A DNA stretch of 64,000 nt from Stutzerimonas stutzeri (GCF_024448935.1 NZ_JAMOIE010000006.1:23849-87848); one strand, 5' to 3'; counted from the first letter of the stretch, positions 52,347 to 62,119 are shown. The notes: a model not told the origin generated them from the letters alone. Translations and numbers: made by a program.

Positions 52347-52979
52347 ATGAGTCGCGAACTGCCGTCGTTCCTGATCGATGCGGGTGAACTGCTCCAGCAT
52401 GTGAGCCGCGTCGCCTATCGGGGCAGCCCGCTGCACTATGGCCGCAGCAGCACCAACCGCTACGACGACCCGACGCGGGCCTATGGCGTGCTCTACCTGG
52501 GCCGCGACCTACCCACGGCGCTGATGGAATCGGTGTTTCATAAGCACCAGTGGCTTGCGGACACGTCGCGCTCGATTGCGCTGAGAGAAGTCCAGGGCCG
52601 GATGGTGCGTGCCGTGGGCGTTCTATACGGTATGCGCCTGGCCGATCTCACGGCATCGGGCGTCATGGCGGGCTACTTCGGCTTGAACCTGGAGCAGTTG
52701 GCCAGCCGCGACTACACGCACACGCAGCAGGTTTCCGCCCAGGTGCATGCGATGCTCGGAGACGACGGCCTGCCTCTGTTCGACGGGGTGCTCTATCCGT
52801 CGCGCAACAACTATCCTGCCAAGAGCATCGCCTTGTTCGGGCGTGCGGAAGCGAAGGTCAGGGTTATCGAGGACATCGACTTGATTGACCATGTGGACTG
52901 GCCGGGTTTCGTTGCCATCTATCGCATCGGTGTGGAGCCCGACCCTGGCCCGGTGGAACCGGATGACGAAGCGTCTTGA
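52347..52979 (+). CDS. RES-domain toxin (NAD-degrading type)
   Basis: A 210-residue protein with the RES signature: RVAYRGSPLHYGRSSTNRYDDPTRAYGVLYLG, ALMESVFHK, and a C-terminal DGVLYPSRNNYPAKSIALFG. RES toxins hydrolyse NAD+ and are held inactive by the Xre antitoxin. It is the second gene of the pair and appears intact. Neighbours on both sides are decayed ICE genes. Confidence 0.85.
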   Translation: MSRELPSFLIDAGELLQHVSRVAYRGSPLHYGRSSTNRYDDPTRAYGVLYLGRDLPTALMESVFHKHQWLADTSRSIALREVQGRMVRAVGVLYGMRLADLTASGVMAGYFGLNLEQLASRDYTHTQQVSAQVHAMLGDDGLPLFDGVLYPSRNNYPAKSIALFGRAEAKVRVIEDIDLIDHVDWPGFVAIYRIGVEPDPGPVEPDDEAS

Positions 52980-53064
52980 AGCAGCAAGAGAATACACTGA
53001 AAGCCCCAAGCAGAATGAATTGGACCAAGCTGGAATAGGCATCCTCGTCTAGCAGGAGACGACC

Positions 53065-53442
53065 ATGAACACGACAACCCGCATCAGCACCGCGGAACGC
53101 GTTGGCCGCAGCGTTGGCCGTGGATGGCGCGCCTATGTGCGCGGCGAGCGAAGGTTGTCGAGCTGGCTCGCCTCCAAGGGGTATCGGGGGCTGGTGCTGC
53201 CGCGTTGCTATGGATGGTCAAGCTGATTGCGCTGGGACTGCTGTTTTATATTGCCTTCTGGCTGGCGTTGTTGCTCCTGCTTGGTGTTGCCGCAGTATGG
53301 ATGGTCAGCAACCCGGCTACGGATGATGATCGCTGGGCGCAACCGGACGAACTGCGAAACGGCGAAGCGGGGTTTGGTCTGTATCCGTCTAAACGGTCAG
53401 CGGATCGACTTTCACGACCCGAACGATCCGTTCAACGATTGA
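53065..53442 (+). pseudogene. DUF3742 family ICE protein, two frameshifts
   Basis: Start MNTTTRISTAERVGRSVGRGWRAYVRGERRL matches DUF3742 N-termini; the membrane part (AGAAALLWMVKLIALGLLFY) follows in a second frame after a shift near 53180, and the end (LNGQRIDFHDPNDPFND) in a third after about 53385. DUF3742 genes sit beside traG at the left end of this ICE class. The RBS AGGAG is intact. Confidence 0.8.
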
Positions 53443-53459
53443 GTTCTGGTTAACGCTCA

Positions 53460-53822
53460 GCTTGAGCAGCGCGAGCACCATGGGCAGGGCCTGGCGCACC
53501 ACGTCCATGGCGGGGAATGCTGCGAATCCCCAACGGCCATTCCCACGTCGCCGGCCGCGCGCGTGATGACGTTCGGCAAGGTCTTGTCGATCTGGCCGCC
53601 GTAGTCGGTATAGACCGACCCCAGATTGAGCTTCTGTTGCCGTGGTGAGGCGATCGTGCGAATCACCGAATCGTCCACCTCGGCCCGGCTCAGGAACCCG
53701 GCCCAGCCCGCCAGCCGCGTGAGCAGATTTGGGTTCACCTGGCCCAACAGCCGCGCGCGCAAGCCGTTGCTTCCATCGGCCCACCATTGCCTGCAGGTCG
53801 GATAGCCACCGCCGCTGGACAC
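53460..53822 (-). pseudogene. TraG-like mating protein, short internal fragment
   Basis: Minus-strand frames read SSGGGYPTCRQWWADGSNGLRARLLGQVNPNLLTRLAG and SVYTDYGGQIDKTLPNVITRAAGDVGMAVG, then, after a shift near 53535, FAAFPAMDVVRQALPMVLALLK. These match the C-terminal half of ICE TraG-family proteins. The fragment is cut at 53822 by the IS630 remnant and ends abruptly before DUF3742. Confidence 0.75.
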
Positions 53823-54441
53823 CTGATAACTACTTTACCCCTGAGCAGTTGAAGTTCAATTTTGCCTTGTGGACCCGAGGGCGTATACGTGAGTTGATCC
53901 GGCAAAAATTCAACGTCCGGCTCAGCGATGTTTCTGTGGGTCGCCTGCCTCGCAACCTGGGTCTGACACCACAGAAGCCACTGCACCGAGCGTATCAGCA
54001 GAAACCGGAAGCGGTGAAGCAGGGGAAGGAAGAGACGTACCCCCCCCGGAGATCCGTAAAGAGGCCAAGAAGATCGGTGCCACGATTTTTTTGGTGACGA
54101 GGCCAGCATACGCTCTGACTACCATAGCAGCACCACCTTGGCGCCCATTGGGGAAACGCCGGTGATTCGCAATACCGGCAGTCGCTTCAGCCTCAACATG
54201 ATTGCTGCCATTTCACCCGTGGAGAACTTCGTTTCAAAACCATTGAGGGGACAATGAATACGGATGCTTTCATCGGCTTCCTCAAAGCCTTGATGAAGGA
54301 TGCCGAAACGCCCGTATTTCTGATTCTGGACAATCACCCGGTACACCATGCCCGTCGAGTCCGGGAATATGTGGAGAGTCTCAGCGGTAGGCTAAAGCTG
54401 TTTTTCCTTCCACCTTACTCACCGGAACTGAATCCTGATGA
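53823..54441 (+). pseudogene. IS630-family transposase remnant
   Basis: Plus-strand fragments in several frames spell an IS630 transposase: FTPEQLKFNFALWTRGRIRE, GLTPQKPLHRAYQQKPEAVK, DEASIRSDYHSSTTLAPIGE, GSRFSLNMIAAISP, MNTDAFIGFLKALMKDAE, ILDNHPVHHARRV and FFLPPYSPELNPDE, carrying the DDE residues. At least three frameshifts separate them and the C-terminus after NPDE is lost. It interrupts the traG fragment. Confidence 0.82.
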
Positions 54442-54570
54442 GCCGGCCGGTTGGGGCTACATCAAATACCACCACGTTTACAGAACCTTGTATCGCTACT
54501 TGGTTACCCAGACAAAAGTGATACTCGATCTGGTAGACCGTGTGGCTTCCATATCTGCCCCTTCCGCACC
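54442..54570 (-). pseudogene. IS200/IS605-type TnpA N-terminal remnant
   Basis: Minus strand frames read YGSHTVYQIEYHF, VWVTK and, after a stop, RYKVL, together resembling the N-terminus of IS200/IS605 TnpA (intact: ...IEYHFVWVTKYRYKVL). One base is inserted and a Tyr codon is now TAG. Only about 35 codons remain, joined directly to the IS630 fragment. Confidence 0.6.
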
Positions 54571-54740
54571 GCGCCCTTTGGCGTTTACGAATGCTTTCGG
54601 ATGTAGGGCAAAAGCGGCGACTCGGCCACCATCAATGCGGGCGCGCCAGAACCGAGCTGTTGGCGGAAGGCCGGCTGTGTCGGACCTGTGATACCCCTTC
54701 GCCACCGGCCGGAGCCGCCGTGTCCAAATAGATTGATGGG

Positions 54741-54758
54741 GTAAGGAAGTTTCCTTAC
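54741..54758. promoter_or_regulatory. Palindromic operator upstream of prlF-yhaV
   Basis: GTAAGGAA-GT-TTCCTTAC is a perfect inverted repeat ending 30 bases before the prlF start, as expected for the binding site of an AbrB-fold antitoxin that represses its own operon. Confidence 0.7.
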
Positions 54759-54788
54759 TCTGTGGGTGTCCTGATTTGGAGAATCGCC

Positions 54789-55106
54789 ATGCCTGGCATC
54801 CATGAAGTCGCCACCTTGACCTCCAAGGGTCAGATCACCCTGCCTAAGCCCATCCGTCAGGTCCTTGGCGTGGACGCTGGCGGCAAGGTGGCTTTCGACC
54901 TGCGTGGCGGGGCAGTCATCGTGACCCGCGCCGACGTTGAACACGAAGACCCGGCGATCGGAGCCTTCCTGGGCCTGCTGGAAGCGGATATCCGGGCCGG
55001 CCGGCATGTCCAGGCGCTGCCTGAAGATCTTGCACGGGCTATGCTGGTGAACGCGGGGCGGGCGATGAATCTCGATGACGACATCGAAGGCGACGTGGCG
55101 CTGTGA
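54789..55106 (+). CDS. prlF: PrlF-type AbrB/SpoVT-fold antitoxin
   Basis: A 105-residue protein with the swapped-hairpin AbrB signature LTSKGQITLPKPIRQVLGVDAGGKVAFDLRGG, followed by a toxin-binding tail. ATG 54789 has GGAG upstream. Its stop overlaps the toxin start (TGATG). With yhaV it makes a type II pair in which the toxin is an mRNA interferase. Confidence 0.88.
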   Translation: MPGIHEVATLTSKGQITLPKPIRQVLGVDAGGKVAFDLRGGAVIVTRADVEHEDPAIGAFLGLLEADIRAGRHVQALPEDLARAMLVNAGRAMNLDDDIEGDVAL

Positions 55107-55564
55107 TGCAGCGGCATGGCTGGACATTGCTGTTTCACGAGGGTGTGATCGAGCAGTTGCGCAAGCTGCAGGCGGCTGCGGAACGGGCCGAGCGGAGCGA
55201 CCCGCAAGGGTTCCAAGCCAATGCCAACGTAAAGTTGTTCCGGGCGCTGAGCCAGTTGATCATGGACGTTGTGCCGAGTGATCCCTCGCGCGACGAGTTC
55301 CGCCAGGGCAACACCTTGGGGCCGGCTTACCGCCACTGGCTGCGGGCGAAGATCGGACGGCGATTCCGCCTGTTCGTTCGCTACGACTCCAGGACAAAGG
55401 TAATCGTGTTCGCCTGGGTCAACGACGAGCAGACCCTGCGCTCGGCAGGCAGCAAAACTGATCCCTATGCGGTGTTCGAGAAGATGCTGGGGCGAGGCAA
55501 TCCGCCTGATGACTGGATCGCATTGGTGAATGCGAGCCACCAGGATTGGAGCAAGCCGGGGTAG
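55106..55564 (+). CDS. yhaV: YhaV-type mRNA interferase toxin
   Basis: A 152-residue RelE-superfamily protein with the YhaV pattern: GWTLLFHEGVIEQLRKLQAA, ALSQLIMDVVPSDPSRDEFRQGNTLG, YRHWLRAKIGRRFRLFVRYDS and VFAWVNDEQTLRSAGSKTDPYAVF. The gene follows prlF in TGATG overlap. It appears intact. Confidence 0.88.
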   Translation: MQRHGWTLLFHEGVIEQLRKLQAAAERAERSDPQGFQANANVKLFRALSQLIMDVVPSDPSRDEFRQGNTLGPAYRHWLRAKIGRRFRLFVRYDSRTKVIVFAWVNDEQTLRSAGSKTDPYAVFEKMLGRGNPPDDWIALVNASHQDWSKPG

Positions 55565-55583
55565 CCATCCAGCACATACAGCA

Positions 55584-55632
55584 GGTGACGACGATGGACA
55601 CGAAAGCCCGCATCAGCTACGCGAGGGCCGAT
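55584..55632 (+). pseudogene. Second DUF3742 start fragment
   Basis: AGCAGG-GACGAC followed by ATG (55594) and ATCAGC codons aligns with the RBS and first ten codons of the DUF3742 gene at 53065 (MDTKARIS versus MNTTTRIS), then diverges. It is a short scar of a second ICE end or a duplication. Confidence 0.55.
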
Positions 55633-55682
55633 GCAGGCCGGGGTTCTGCTGGGGCGTCGAGACGGGCTAGGGATGTGAGCAT
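55617..55682 (-). pseudogene. Truncated start of a minus-strand gene behind leader copy F
   Basis: ATG 55682 has a perfect GGAGG and reads only 21 codons (MLTSLARLDAPAEPRPASALA) before a stop, running into the inverted DUF3742 start scar. With a structured leader upstream this looks like the 5' end of an ICE gene whose body was deleted. Confidence 0.45.
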
Positions 55683-55809
55683 GGAGAGACCTCCGTGGAG
55701 AGTCCGAAGGTACGCCCGTGGAGGGCTTTGCTCCGAGGACGATCGGGACGAGGACGATAAGGATGGTGCCGAGATGAGCTGGGCATCCGCCACCGCGTTG
55801 ACGGTGGCT

Positions 55810-55899
55810 GTTCGCACGGGGATGCGAGGCGAACGGGGCGGATCAGCGCGGGGCGCCGTAGCCTTGAAGGCCCTGGCTACCGACTCGCCGAATCAGTCG
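55810..55899 (-). ncRNA. Structured leader copy F, radC RNA motif-like, now orphaned
   Basis: Stems GTTCGC/GCGAAC, GTAGCC/GGCTAC and GACT/AGTC occur in the common order; the GTAGCC...GGCTAC stem is identical to copy A. The gene it would serve is only a 21-codon scrap. It shows that the remnant ICE carried the same leader family. Confidence 0.6.
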
Positions 55900-56100
55900 A
55901 ACGCAGCGCGGCGAGGTGCACGACAAGGAATCGGAAACCGGCGTGTCCGCTTTGGCCAGGGCATCGGCAAAGGCGGTCAGCCTCAGGGTTACTACCGCCA
56001 TGGTCGGGGCGAGGAGGAACTGCTGAGTCGTAACGTCATTTGCGAATAGAGCGTTTTGAGTGCAAAATAAGTGCGTTAATTCTGCATCAGGTGATAAGCC
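55900..56100. other. Spacer before the second Xre-RES pair
   Basis: No gene supported. Its AT-rich end (56050-56100) just upstream of the antitoxin ATG should contain the promoter of the second Xre-RES operon. Confidence 0.4.
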
Positions 56101-56472
56101 ATGAATACCGTCCTGCAAGAGCCCTTCGTTGAGCGGTTCCGCGAACCCAATACCCCGTATCTGTCGCCGGCCAAGGTTGGTGACTTCTTCGGCTTTCGGG
56201 TGCAGGAACTGGCCGAGCGCGCGCACGTGCATCGCAATACCCCGACCGCCCGGCCCCAGGCCCCGCAGTTGCAGAAGTATCTGCAGGACATGGTGAAGGT
56301 GCTGGCCGTGGCCACCGAGATGACCGGAGACCTTGAGCGTGCGGCCTTCCTGGTGCGCAATGAGCCGCTGCGAGCCTTTGGCTACAAGACCGCCGATGAC
56401 CTGATTCAGGACGGGCGGGCCGATGCGGTGATCGCCTATCTGGAGTCCCTCGCCGGTGGTGCCGCCGGATGA
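56101..56472 (+). CDS. Xre/MbcA-type antitoxin of second RES pair
   Basis: A 123-residue protein with a helical N-terminus (YLSPAKVGDFFGFRVQELAERAHVHRNT, a helix-turn-helix) and a DUF2384-type C-terminal domain (RNEPLRAFGYKTADDLIQDGRADAVIAYLES). Immediately followed by the RES gene with a 4-base overlap (ATGA). It is unrelated in sequence to the antitoxin at 51708. Confidence 0.85.
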   Translation: MNTVLQEPFVERFREPNTPYLSPAKVGDFFGFRVQELAERAHVHRNTPTARPQAPQLQKYLQDMVKVLAVATEMTGDLERAAFLVRNEPLRAFGYKTADDLIQDGRADAVIAYLESLAGGAAG

Positions 56473-56993
56473 TTTCGAGGACCCTCGGCGAGGGCGGGGA
56501 CACGGCCTTCTATCGGGTCATCGTGCCGCCCTACGCCAGCTCGCCGCTGTCCGGTATGGGCGCGGCGCGCCAGGGTGGTCGTTTCAACCGCCCCGAGCAG
56601 GAAGCGCTGTACCTGTCGCTGGATGAGTCGACGGCACTGGCGGAGTACAAGCAGGACAACCCGTGGCTACGCCCGGGTACGACCTGCACCTTCTTCGTCA
56701 ACGGGCTGCGCGTGGCCGACCTGAGCGCCGGCTTTGAGGCCGAGCGCTGGTCATCGCTGTGGGCCGATTTTGCGGTGGACTGGCGGGCGGAGTGGTTCGG
56801 CAGATCCATCGAGCCACCGACCTGGTACATGGCCGACGACGTGGTAGCGGCCGGACTGGACGGCATCCTCTTTCCCTCCCAGGCACGCCCAGGGGGAACC
56901 AGCCTGGTGATCTACCGCAGCTCGGCCAGATCACCGGCGCAGCTGCGCGTCTATGACCCGGACGGGGCGTTGCAGAAACTCGCGTTACGCTGA
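56469..56993 (+). CDS. RES-domain toxin, second pair
   Basis: A 174-residue protein with the RES signature: FYRVIVPPYASSPLSGMGAARQGGRFNRPEQEALYLSLDESTALAEY, DDVVAAGLDGILFPSQARPGG. It belongs to a different RES subfamily from that at 52347 (shorter, GGRFN type). Start overlaps the antitoxin stop. Probably an NAD+-degrading toxin. Confidence 0.87.
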   Translation: MISRTLGEGGDTAFYRVIVPPYASSPLSGMGAARQGGRFNRPEQEALYLSLDESTALAEYKQDNPWLRPGTTCTFFVNGLRVADLSAGFEAERWSSLWADFAVDWRAEWFGRSIEPPTWYMADDVVAAGLDGILFPSQARPGGTSLVIYRSSARSPAQLRVYDPDGALQKLALR

Positions 56994-57518
56994 GTGTTCA
57001 ATTTCAGATGATTGTGGATGAGCTGGTGTTGCGCGGCGGGCAGCCGCGCACATGCCGCGCGGCAACGACACCAGTGATCTCGCTGCCGACCTGTGGGCCA
57101 GCGAGTGAGTGTCCACCTCGCCACTGGCGACCCCGCGTTGCACCAATGGTCGTGTTTCCAGCCGGTAACCAGGCCGCTCAGGTCCTTGCAGCTGACGCCA
57201 GCCCAGCCAGCCTGCAATCAAAAGCAGCACAACGAGTAATACAAACGCACGGCGGATTGATTTGGCGGCAGGCAAAACGGACCACTCCCTGTGCCGTACA
57301 TGACGACCGTCGGACGCCATAAGCTTACGGACCATCACGCGTTATGGGTACAGCGCGGGTATCACTCGGCGGAGACAGCACAACAACGTTGAATCATCAG
57401 CAGACTCTTGGGTTCAAACAGTAGGTCCCTTCGTTAGCGCAGGACTATCAGGGCCATAGCCTCGCCCTGAGAAGAGGCTGCGTACAATCAACCTTCCCGC
57501 TGTCAGGATTTGCTGATC
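56994..57518 (-). pseudogene. Junction region with truncated membrane-fusion-protein-like start
   Basis: Minus strand from about 57270 to 57115 reads a membrane helix (FVLLVVLLLIAGWLGWRQL) then GPERPGYRLETRPLVQRGVASGEV, the layout of a periplasmic adaptor (HlyD/MacA-like) N-terminus; after this the sequence loses resemblance. I take it as a chromosomal gene cut by the ICE remnant near 57110. The 57339-57518 part should hold promoters for it and for the ZIP gene; no clear boxes seen. Confidence 0.4.
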
Positions 57519-58451
57519 ATGGCGTCAACTGCTCAAAGCCCCGCTGCCACTTTTCGCTCCGTCTGGCTCGCTCAGGCCCAAGCCAGTCCCTGGATCACCT
57601 TCAGCCTTGCTGCAACGGCGGTTGCGGTTCTGCTGCTGCTGATAGCGGGCGGCATCAACGCCTTTCAAAGCAGCGAGGCCAGTAACGTTCGCTACGCCAT
57701 GCTGGGCGGAAGCGCCGGGTTCGTTGCCACCGCTGTTGGCGCGTTTCTGGCGATCGGCCTGCGCGACATCTCTACTCGCGCCCAGGACAGCATGCTGGGT
57801 TTTGCAGCCGGGATGATGCTGGCAGCCAGCGCATTCTCGTTGATCCTGCCGGGGCTGGAAGCCGGACGCGAGCTGTTTGGCAATGGGCCCGCTGCGGCGT
57901 TGACCGTCGTGGTCGGGCTTGGTCTTGGCGTTTTGCTGATGCTCGGGTTGGACTACTTCACACCGCATGAGCATCAGAGTACTGGACCCCGCGGCCCCGA
58001 ATTCGCGCGACTTAACCGAGTGTGGCTGTTCGTTCTCGCCATCGCCCTGCACAACATCCCGGAAGGCATGGCCATCGGCGTGAGTTTCGCCAATGGCGAC
58101 TTGAGTGTCGGGTTGCCATTGGCCACGGCGATCTCGATCCAGGACATCCCGGAGGGCCTCGCCGTTGCCCTGGCGCTGCGTACCACCGGTTTGTCGGCGC
58201 GGGCCTCCGTGCTGATTGCGGCAGCTTCCGGGCTGATGGAACCCATCGGTGCCCTGGTCGGCATAGGCATGTCCAGCGGATTCGCCATTGCTTATCCGGT
58301 CAGTCTCGGCTTGGCGGCTGGCGCCATGATCTTCGTGGTGTCCCATGAAGTCATTCCAGAAACGCACCGCAACGGCCATCAGACGCCCGCCACGCTCGGG
58401 CTGATGCTGGGCTTCGCTGTAATGATGTTTCTGGACACCGCGCTGGGTTGA
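57519..58451 (+). CDS. ZIP-family metal transporter
   Basis: A 310-residue inner-membrane protein with about eight helices and the two ZIP metal-site helices: HNIPEGMAIGVSFANGDL near residue 178 and QDIPEGLAVALAL near 208. Note that the second motif has Gln-Asp rather than His-Asn, as seen in GufA-like members. It should import Zn2+ or another divalent metal. Chosen start ATG 57519 (AGGA upstream) rather than an in-frame TTG nine bases earlier. Confidence 0.9.
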   Translation: MASTAQSPAATFRSVWLAQAQASPWITFSLAATAVAVLLLLIAGGINAFQSSEASNVRYAMLGGSAGFVATAVGAFLAIGLRDISTRAQDSMLGFAAGMMLAASAFSLILPGLEAGRELFGNGPAAALTVVVGLGLGVLLMLGLDYFTPHEHQSTGPRGPEFARLNRVWLFVLAIALHNIPEGMAIGVSFANGDLSVGLPLATAISIQDIPEGLAVALALRTTGLSARASVLIAAASGLMEPIGALVGIGMSSGFAIAYPVSLGLAAGAMIFVVSHEVIPETHRNGHQTPATLGLMLGFAVMMFLDTALG

Positions 58452-58523
58452 GCTCAGCTAGCGCGCTGAGCTGCCGCATCTAGGCAGCCCGGCGGTTGTG
58501 ATCGAGCAGGCGCAAGGCGCTGC

Positions 58524-60196
<1,673 letters not shown>

Positions 60197-61369
60197 TTGT
60201 CAGTTAAAACAAGCTGGGACATCTATTGCGTCGTCGTCGACAATTACGGTGACATTGGCGTGACCTGGCGGCTGGCGCGGCAGTTGGTGGCAGAGCACGG
60301 CCAGCGCGTGCGGCTGTGGGTCGATGATCTCGATACCTTCGCTCGGCTTTGTCCGGGTAGCGCCATCGCTGATCGGCAATGGCATGAGGGTGTCGAGGTG
60401 CGTCATTGGACAGCTGATTGGCCCGGCGCAGCGCCGGCCGATGTGGTGATTGAGGCTTTTGCCTGCCAGCTTCCCGACGCCTATATAAAAGCAATGGCTT
60501 GCAGCGGGCGCCGCATCCTCTGGCTCAACCTGGAATACCTCAGTGCAGAAGACTGGGTGGTGGGCTGCCATGCGCTGCCTTCTATGCAGCCCGATGGTTT
60601 GCAGAAGTATTTCTTCTTTCCGGGCTTCGAGCAGGGCACCGGCGGTTTGATTCGCGAGGGCGATCTGCTCGCACGCCGGGAGGCGTTTCAAGCCAGCCCG
60701 GTGCTACGTGAAGCCTTTCTGCAGAGCTTCGATCTGACCGTGCCCGCCAACGCGCGCTTGCTCTCACTGTTCGCCTATGAGAATAGCGCCGTCGCCGGAT
60801 GGCTCGATGCGCTGGCTGCTGATGCGCGCCCATCGCAGCTGCTGGTGCCTGAGGGGCGCGTGCTGAGTGACGTGGCGGCCTGGCTGGGGCTCGAGCAACT
60901 GCGAGCCGGTGACCGTCATGCCCGTGGTGCGCTGCAGATTGCAGTGCTGCCGTTCATGACCCAGAACCAGTACGACATGCTGCTCTGGTGCTGCGATTTC
61001 AATGCCGTGCGCGGTGAAGAATCCTTCATCCGGGCGCAGTGGGCAGGGCGGCCGTTGGTCTGGCATATCTATCCTCAGGATGAAGATGCGCACTGGGACA
61101 AGCTCAACGCTTATCTGGATCTGTATGTCCGCGACCTTTCCCCGCAGGCGGAGCTAGCGCTACGCGAGTTCTGGCGGGCCTGGAACGAGGGCGCAGGCAG
61201 CGACAAGGCCTGGATCGCGATGCTGGAGCATGAGGCAGAGCTGCAGGCGCATGCGGACCGCTGGACACACAAACAGGTTGCCAATGGCGATCTGGCCGGG
61301 AAACTGATGCTGTTTTACGCGGACTGGTTAGGGCCTGCTTCGGTCCGACCCGTGGCTGCTCCGGCTTGA
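60197..61369 (+). CDS. earP: EF-P arginine rhamnosyltransferase EarP
   Basis: A 390-residue GT-B-fold glycosyltransferase that attaches rhamnose from dTDP-rhamnose to Arg32 of EF-P. Family features: DNYGDIGVTWRLARQL at the N-terminus (the two catalytic-pocket aspartates) and RGEESFIRAQWAGRPLVWHIYPQ in the C-domain. No ATG fits; the frame begins at a TTG (60197) with a strong GAGGGGGG five bases upstream. It stands next to efp, as is usual. Confidence 0.93.
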   Translation: MSVKTSWDIYCVVVDNYGDIGVTWRLARQLVAEHGQRVRLWVDDLDTFARLCPGSAIADRQWHEGVEVRHWTADWPGAAPADVVIEAFACQLPDAYIKAMACSGRRILWLNLEYLSAEDWVVGCHALPSMQPDGLQKYFFFPGFEQGTGGLIREGDLLARREAFQASPVLREAFLQSFDLTVPANARLLSLFAYENSAVAGWLDALAADARPSQLLVPEGRVLSDVAAWLGLEQLRAGDRHARGALQIAVLPFMTQNQYDMLLWCCDFNAVRGEESFIRAQWAGRPLVWHIYPQDEDAHWDKLNAYLDLYVRDLSPQAELALREFWRAWNEGAGSDKAWIAMLEHEAELQAHADRWTHKQVANGDLAGKLMLFYADWLGPASVRPVAAPA

Positions 61370-61501
61370 TCGATCGGCAAGGCTGGCAATATGAGGCGGC
61401 AACGGCGCCATGCGTCGCAGTAACGCGGCTTGCGACGAAACAGGAACAGACCCTATGATACGCGGCCTGTTTTATGTCTCTAATTCCATTCGGATATTCG
61501 T

Positions 61502-62068
61502 ATGAAAACCGCACAAGAGTTCCGTGCCGGCCAAGTGGCCGTTATCAACGGCGCACCCTGGATCATCCAGAAAGCCGAGTTCAACAAGTCCGGTCGTAAC
61601 AGTGCCGTGGTCAAGATGAAGCTGAAGAACCTGCTCAATGGTTCGGCGACCGAGACCGTTTACAAGGCTGATGACAAGCTGGAGCCGGTCATTCTCGAGC
61701 GCAAGGAAGTGACCTATTCCTACTTCGCTGACCCGCTGTATGTCTTCATGGACGAAGAGTTCAACCAGTACGAAATCGAAAAAGACGACCTCGAAGGCGT
61801 GATGACCTTCATCGAAGACGGCATGAGTGACGTCTGCGAAGCAACTTTCTATAACGACAAGGTGATCTCGGTCGAACTGCCGAACACCATCGTTCGTGAA
61901 ATCGTCTACACCGAGCCGTCCGTTCGCGGCGACACGTCCGGCAAGGTGATGAAGACTGCGCGCCTGAAGAATGGCGCCGAGCTGCAGGTTTCTGCTTTTT
62001 GCGAAATCGGCGACTCGATCGAGATCGACACTCGCACCGGCGAGTACAAGTCCCGTATCAAGGCCTGA
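61502..62068 (+). CDS. efp: Elongation factor P
   Basis: A 188-residue protein with the three OB-like domains of EF-P. The modification loop reads [10 protein letters not shown], placing Arg at position 32, the residue rhamnosylated by EarP; EF-P with Lys at this position uses other enzymes. EF-P relieves ribosome stalling at polyproline. Followed by a strong terminator at 62120. Confidence 0.96.
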   Translation: MKTAQEFRAGQVAVINGAPWIIQKAEFNKSGRNSAVVKMKLKNLLNGSATETVYKADDKLEPVILERKEVTYSYFADPLYVFMDEEFNQYEIEKDDLEGVMTFIEDGMSDVCEATFYNDKVISVELPNTIVREIVYTEPSVRGDTSGKVMKTARLKNGAELQVSAFCEIGDSIEIDTRTGEYKSRIKA

Positions 62069-62119
62069 TTTCAGCCCTGCGCGGACAAGCCCGGCCTGGC
62101 GCCGGGTGACTTGAGACCG

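Larger units (their letters stand above)
48398..57110. mobile_element. Decayed remnant of a second ICE in tandem
   Basis: After the att-like site come integrase, relaxase (convergent), an Xre-RES pair, DUF3742 and traG fragments in the order usual at the left end of PFGI-1/ICEclc-class elements, but integrase, relaxase, DUF3742 and traG are all broken and the rest of the element is absent. IS630 and IS200-type fragments lie in traG. The right edge is placed where a chromosomal-looking reading frame begins near 57.1 kb; no second att copy was found. Confidence 0.72.

Noticed and set aside
54585..54740. Open frames on both strands between the IS remnants and the PrlF operon
   Set aside because: No RBS, family resemblance or consistent frame; treated as filler in the scar.
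55900..57518. A third tRNA-Gly-like att sequence marking the right end of the remnant
   Set aside because: I looked for the CGTTTCCCGCTCCA core by eye in this stretch and found none, so the right boundary stays inferred.
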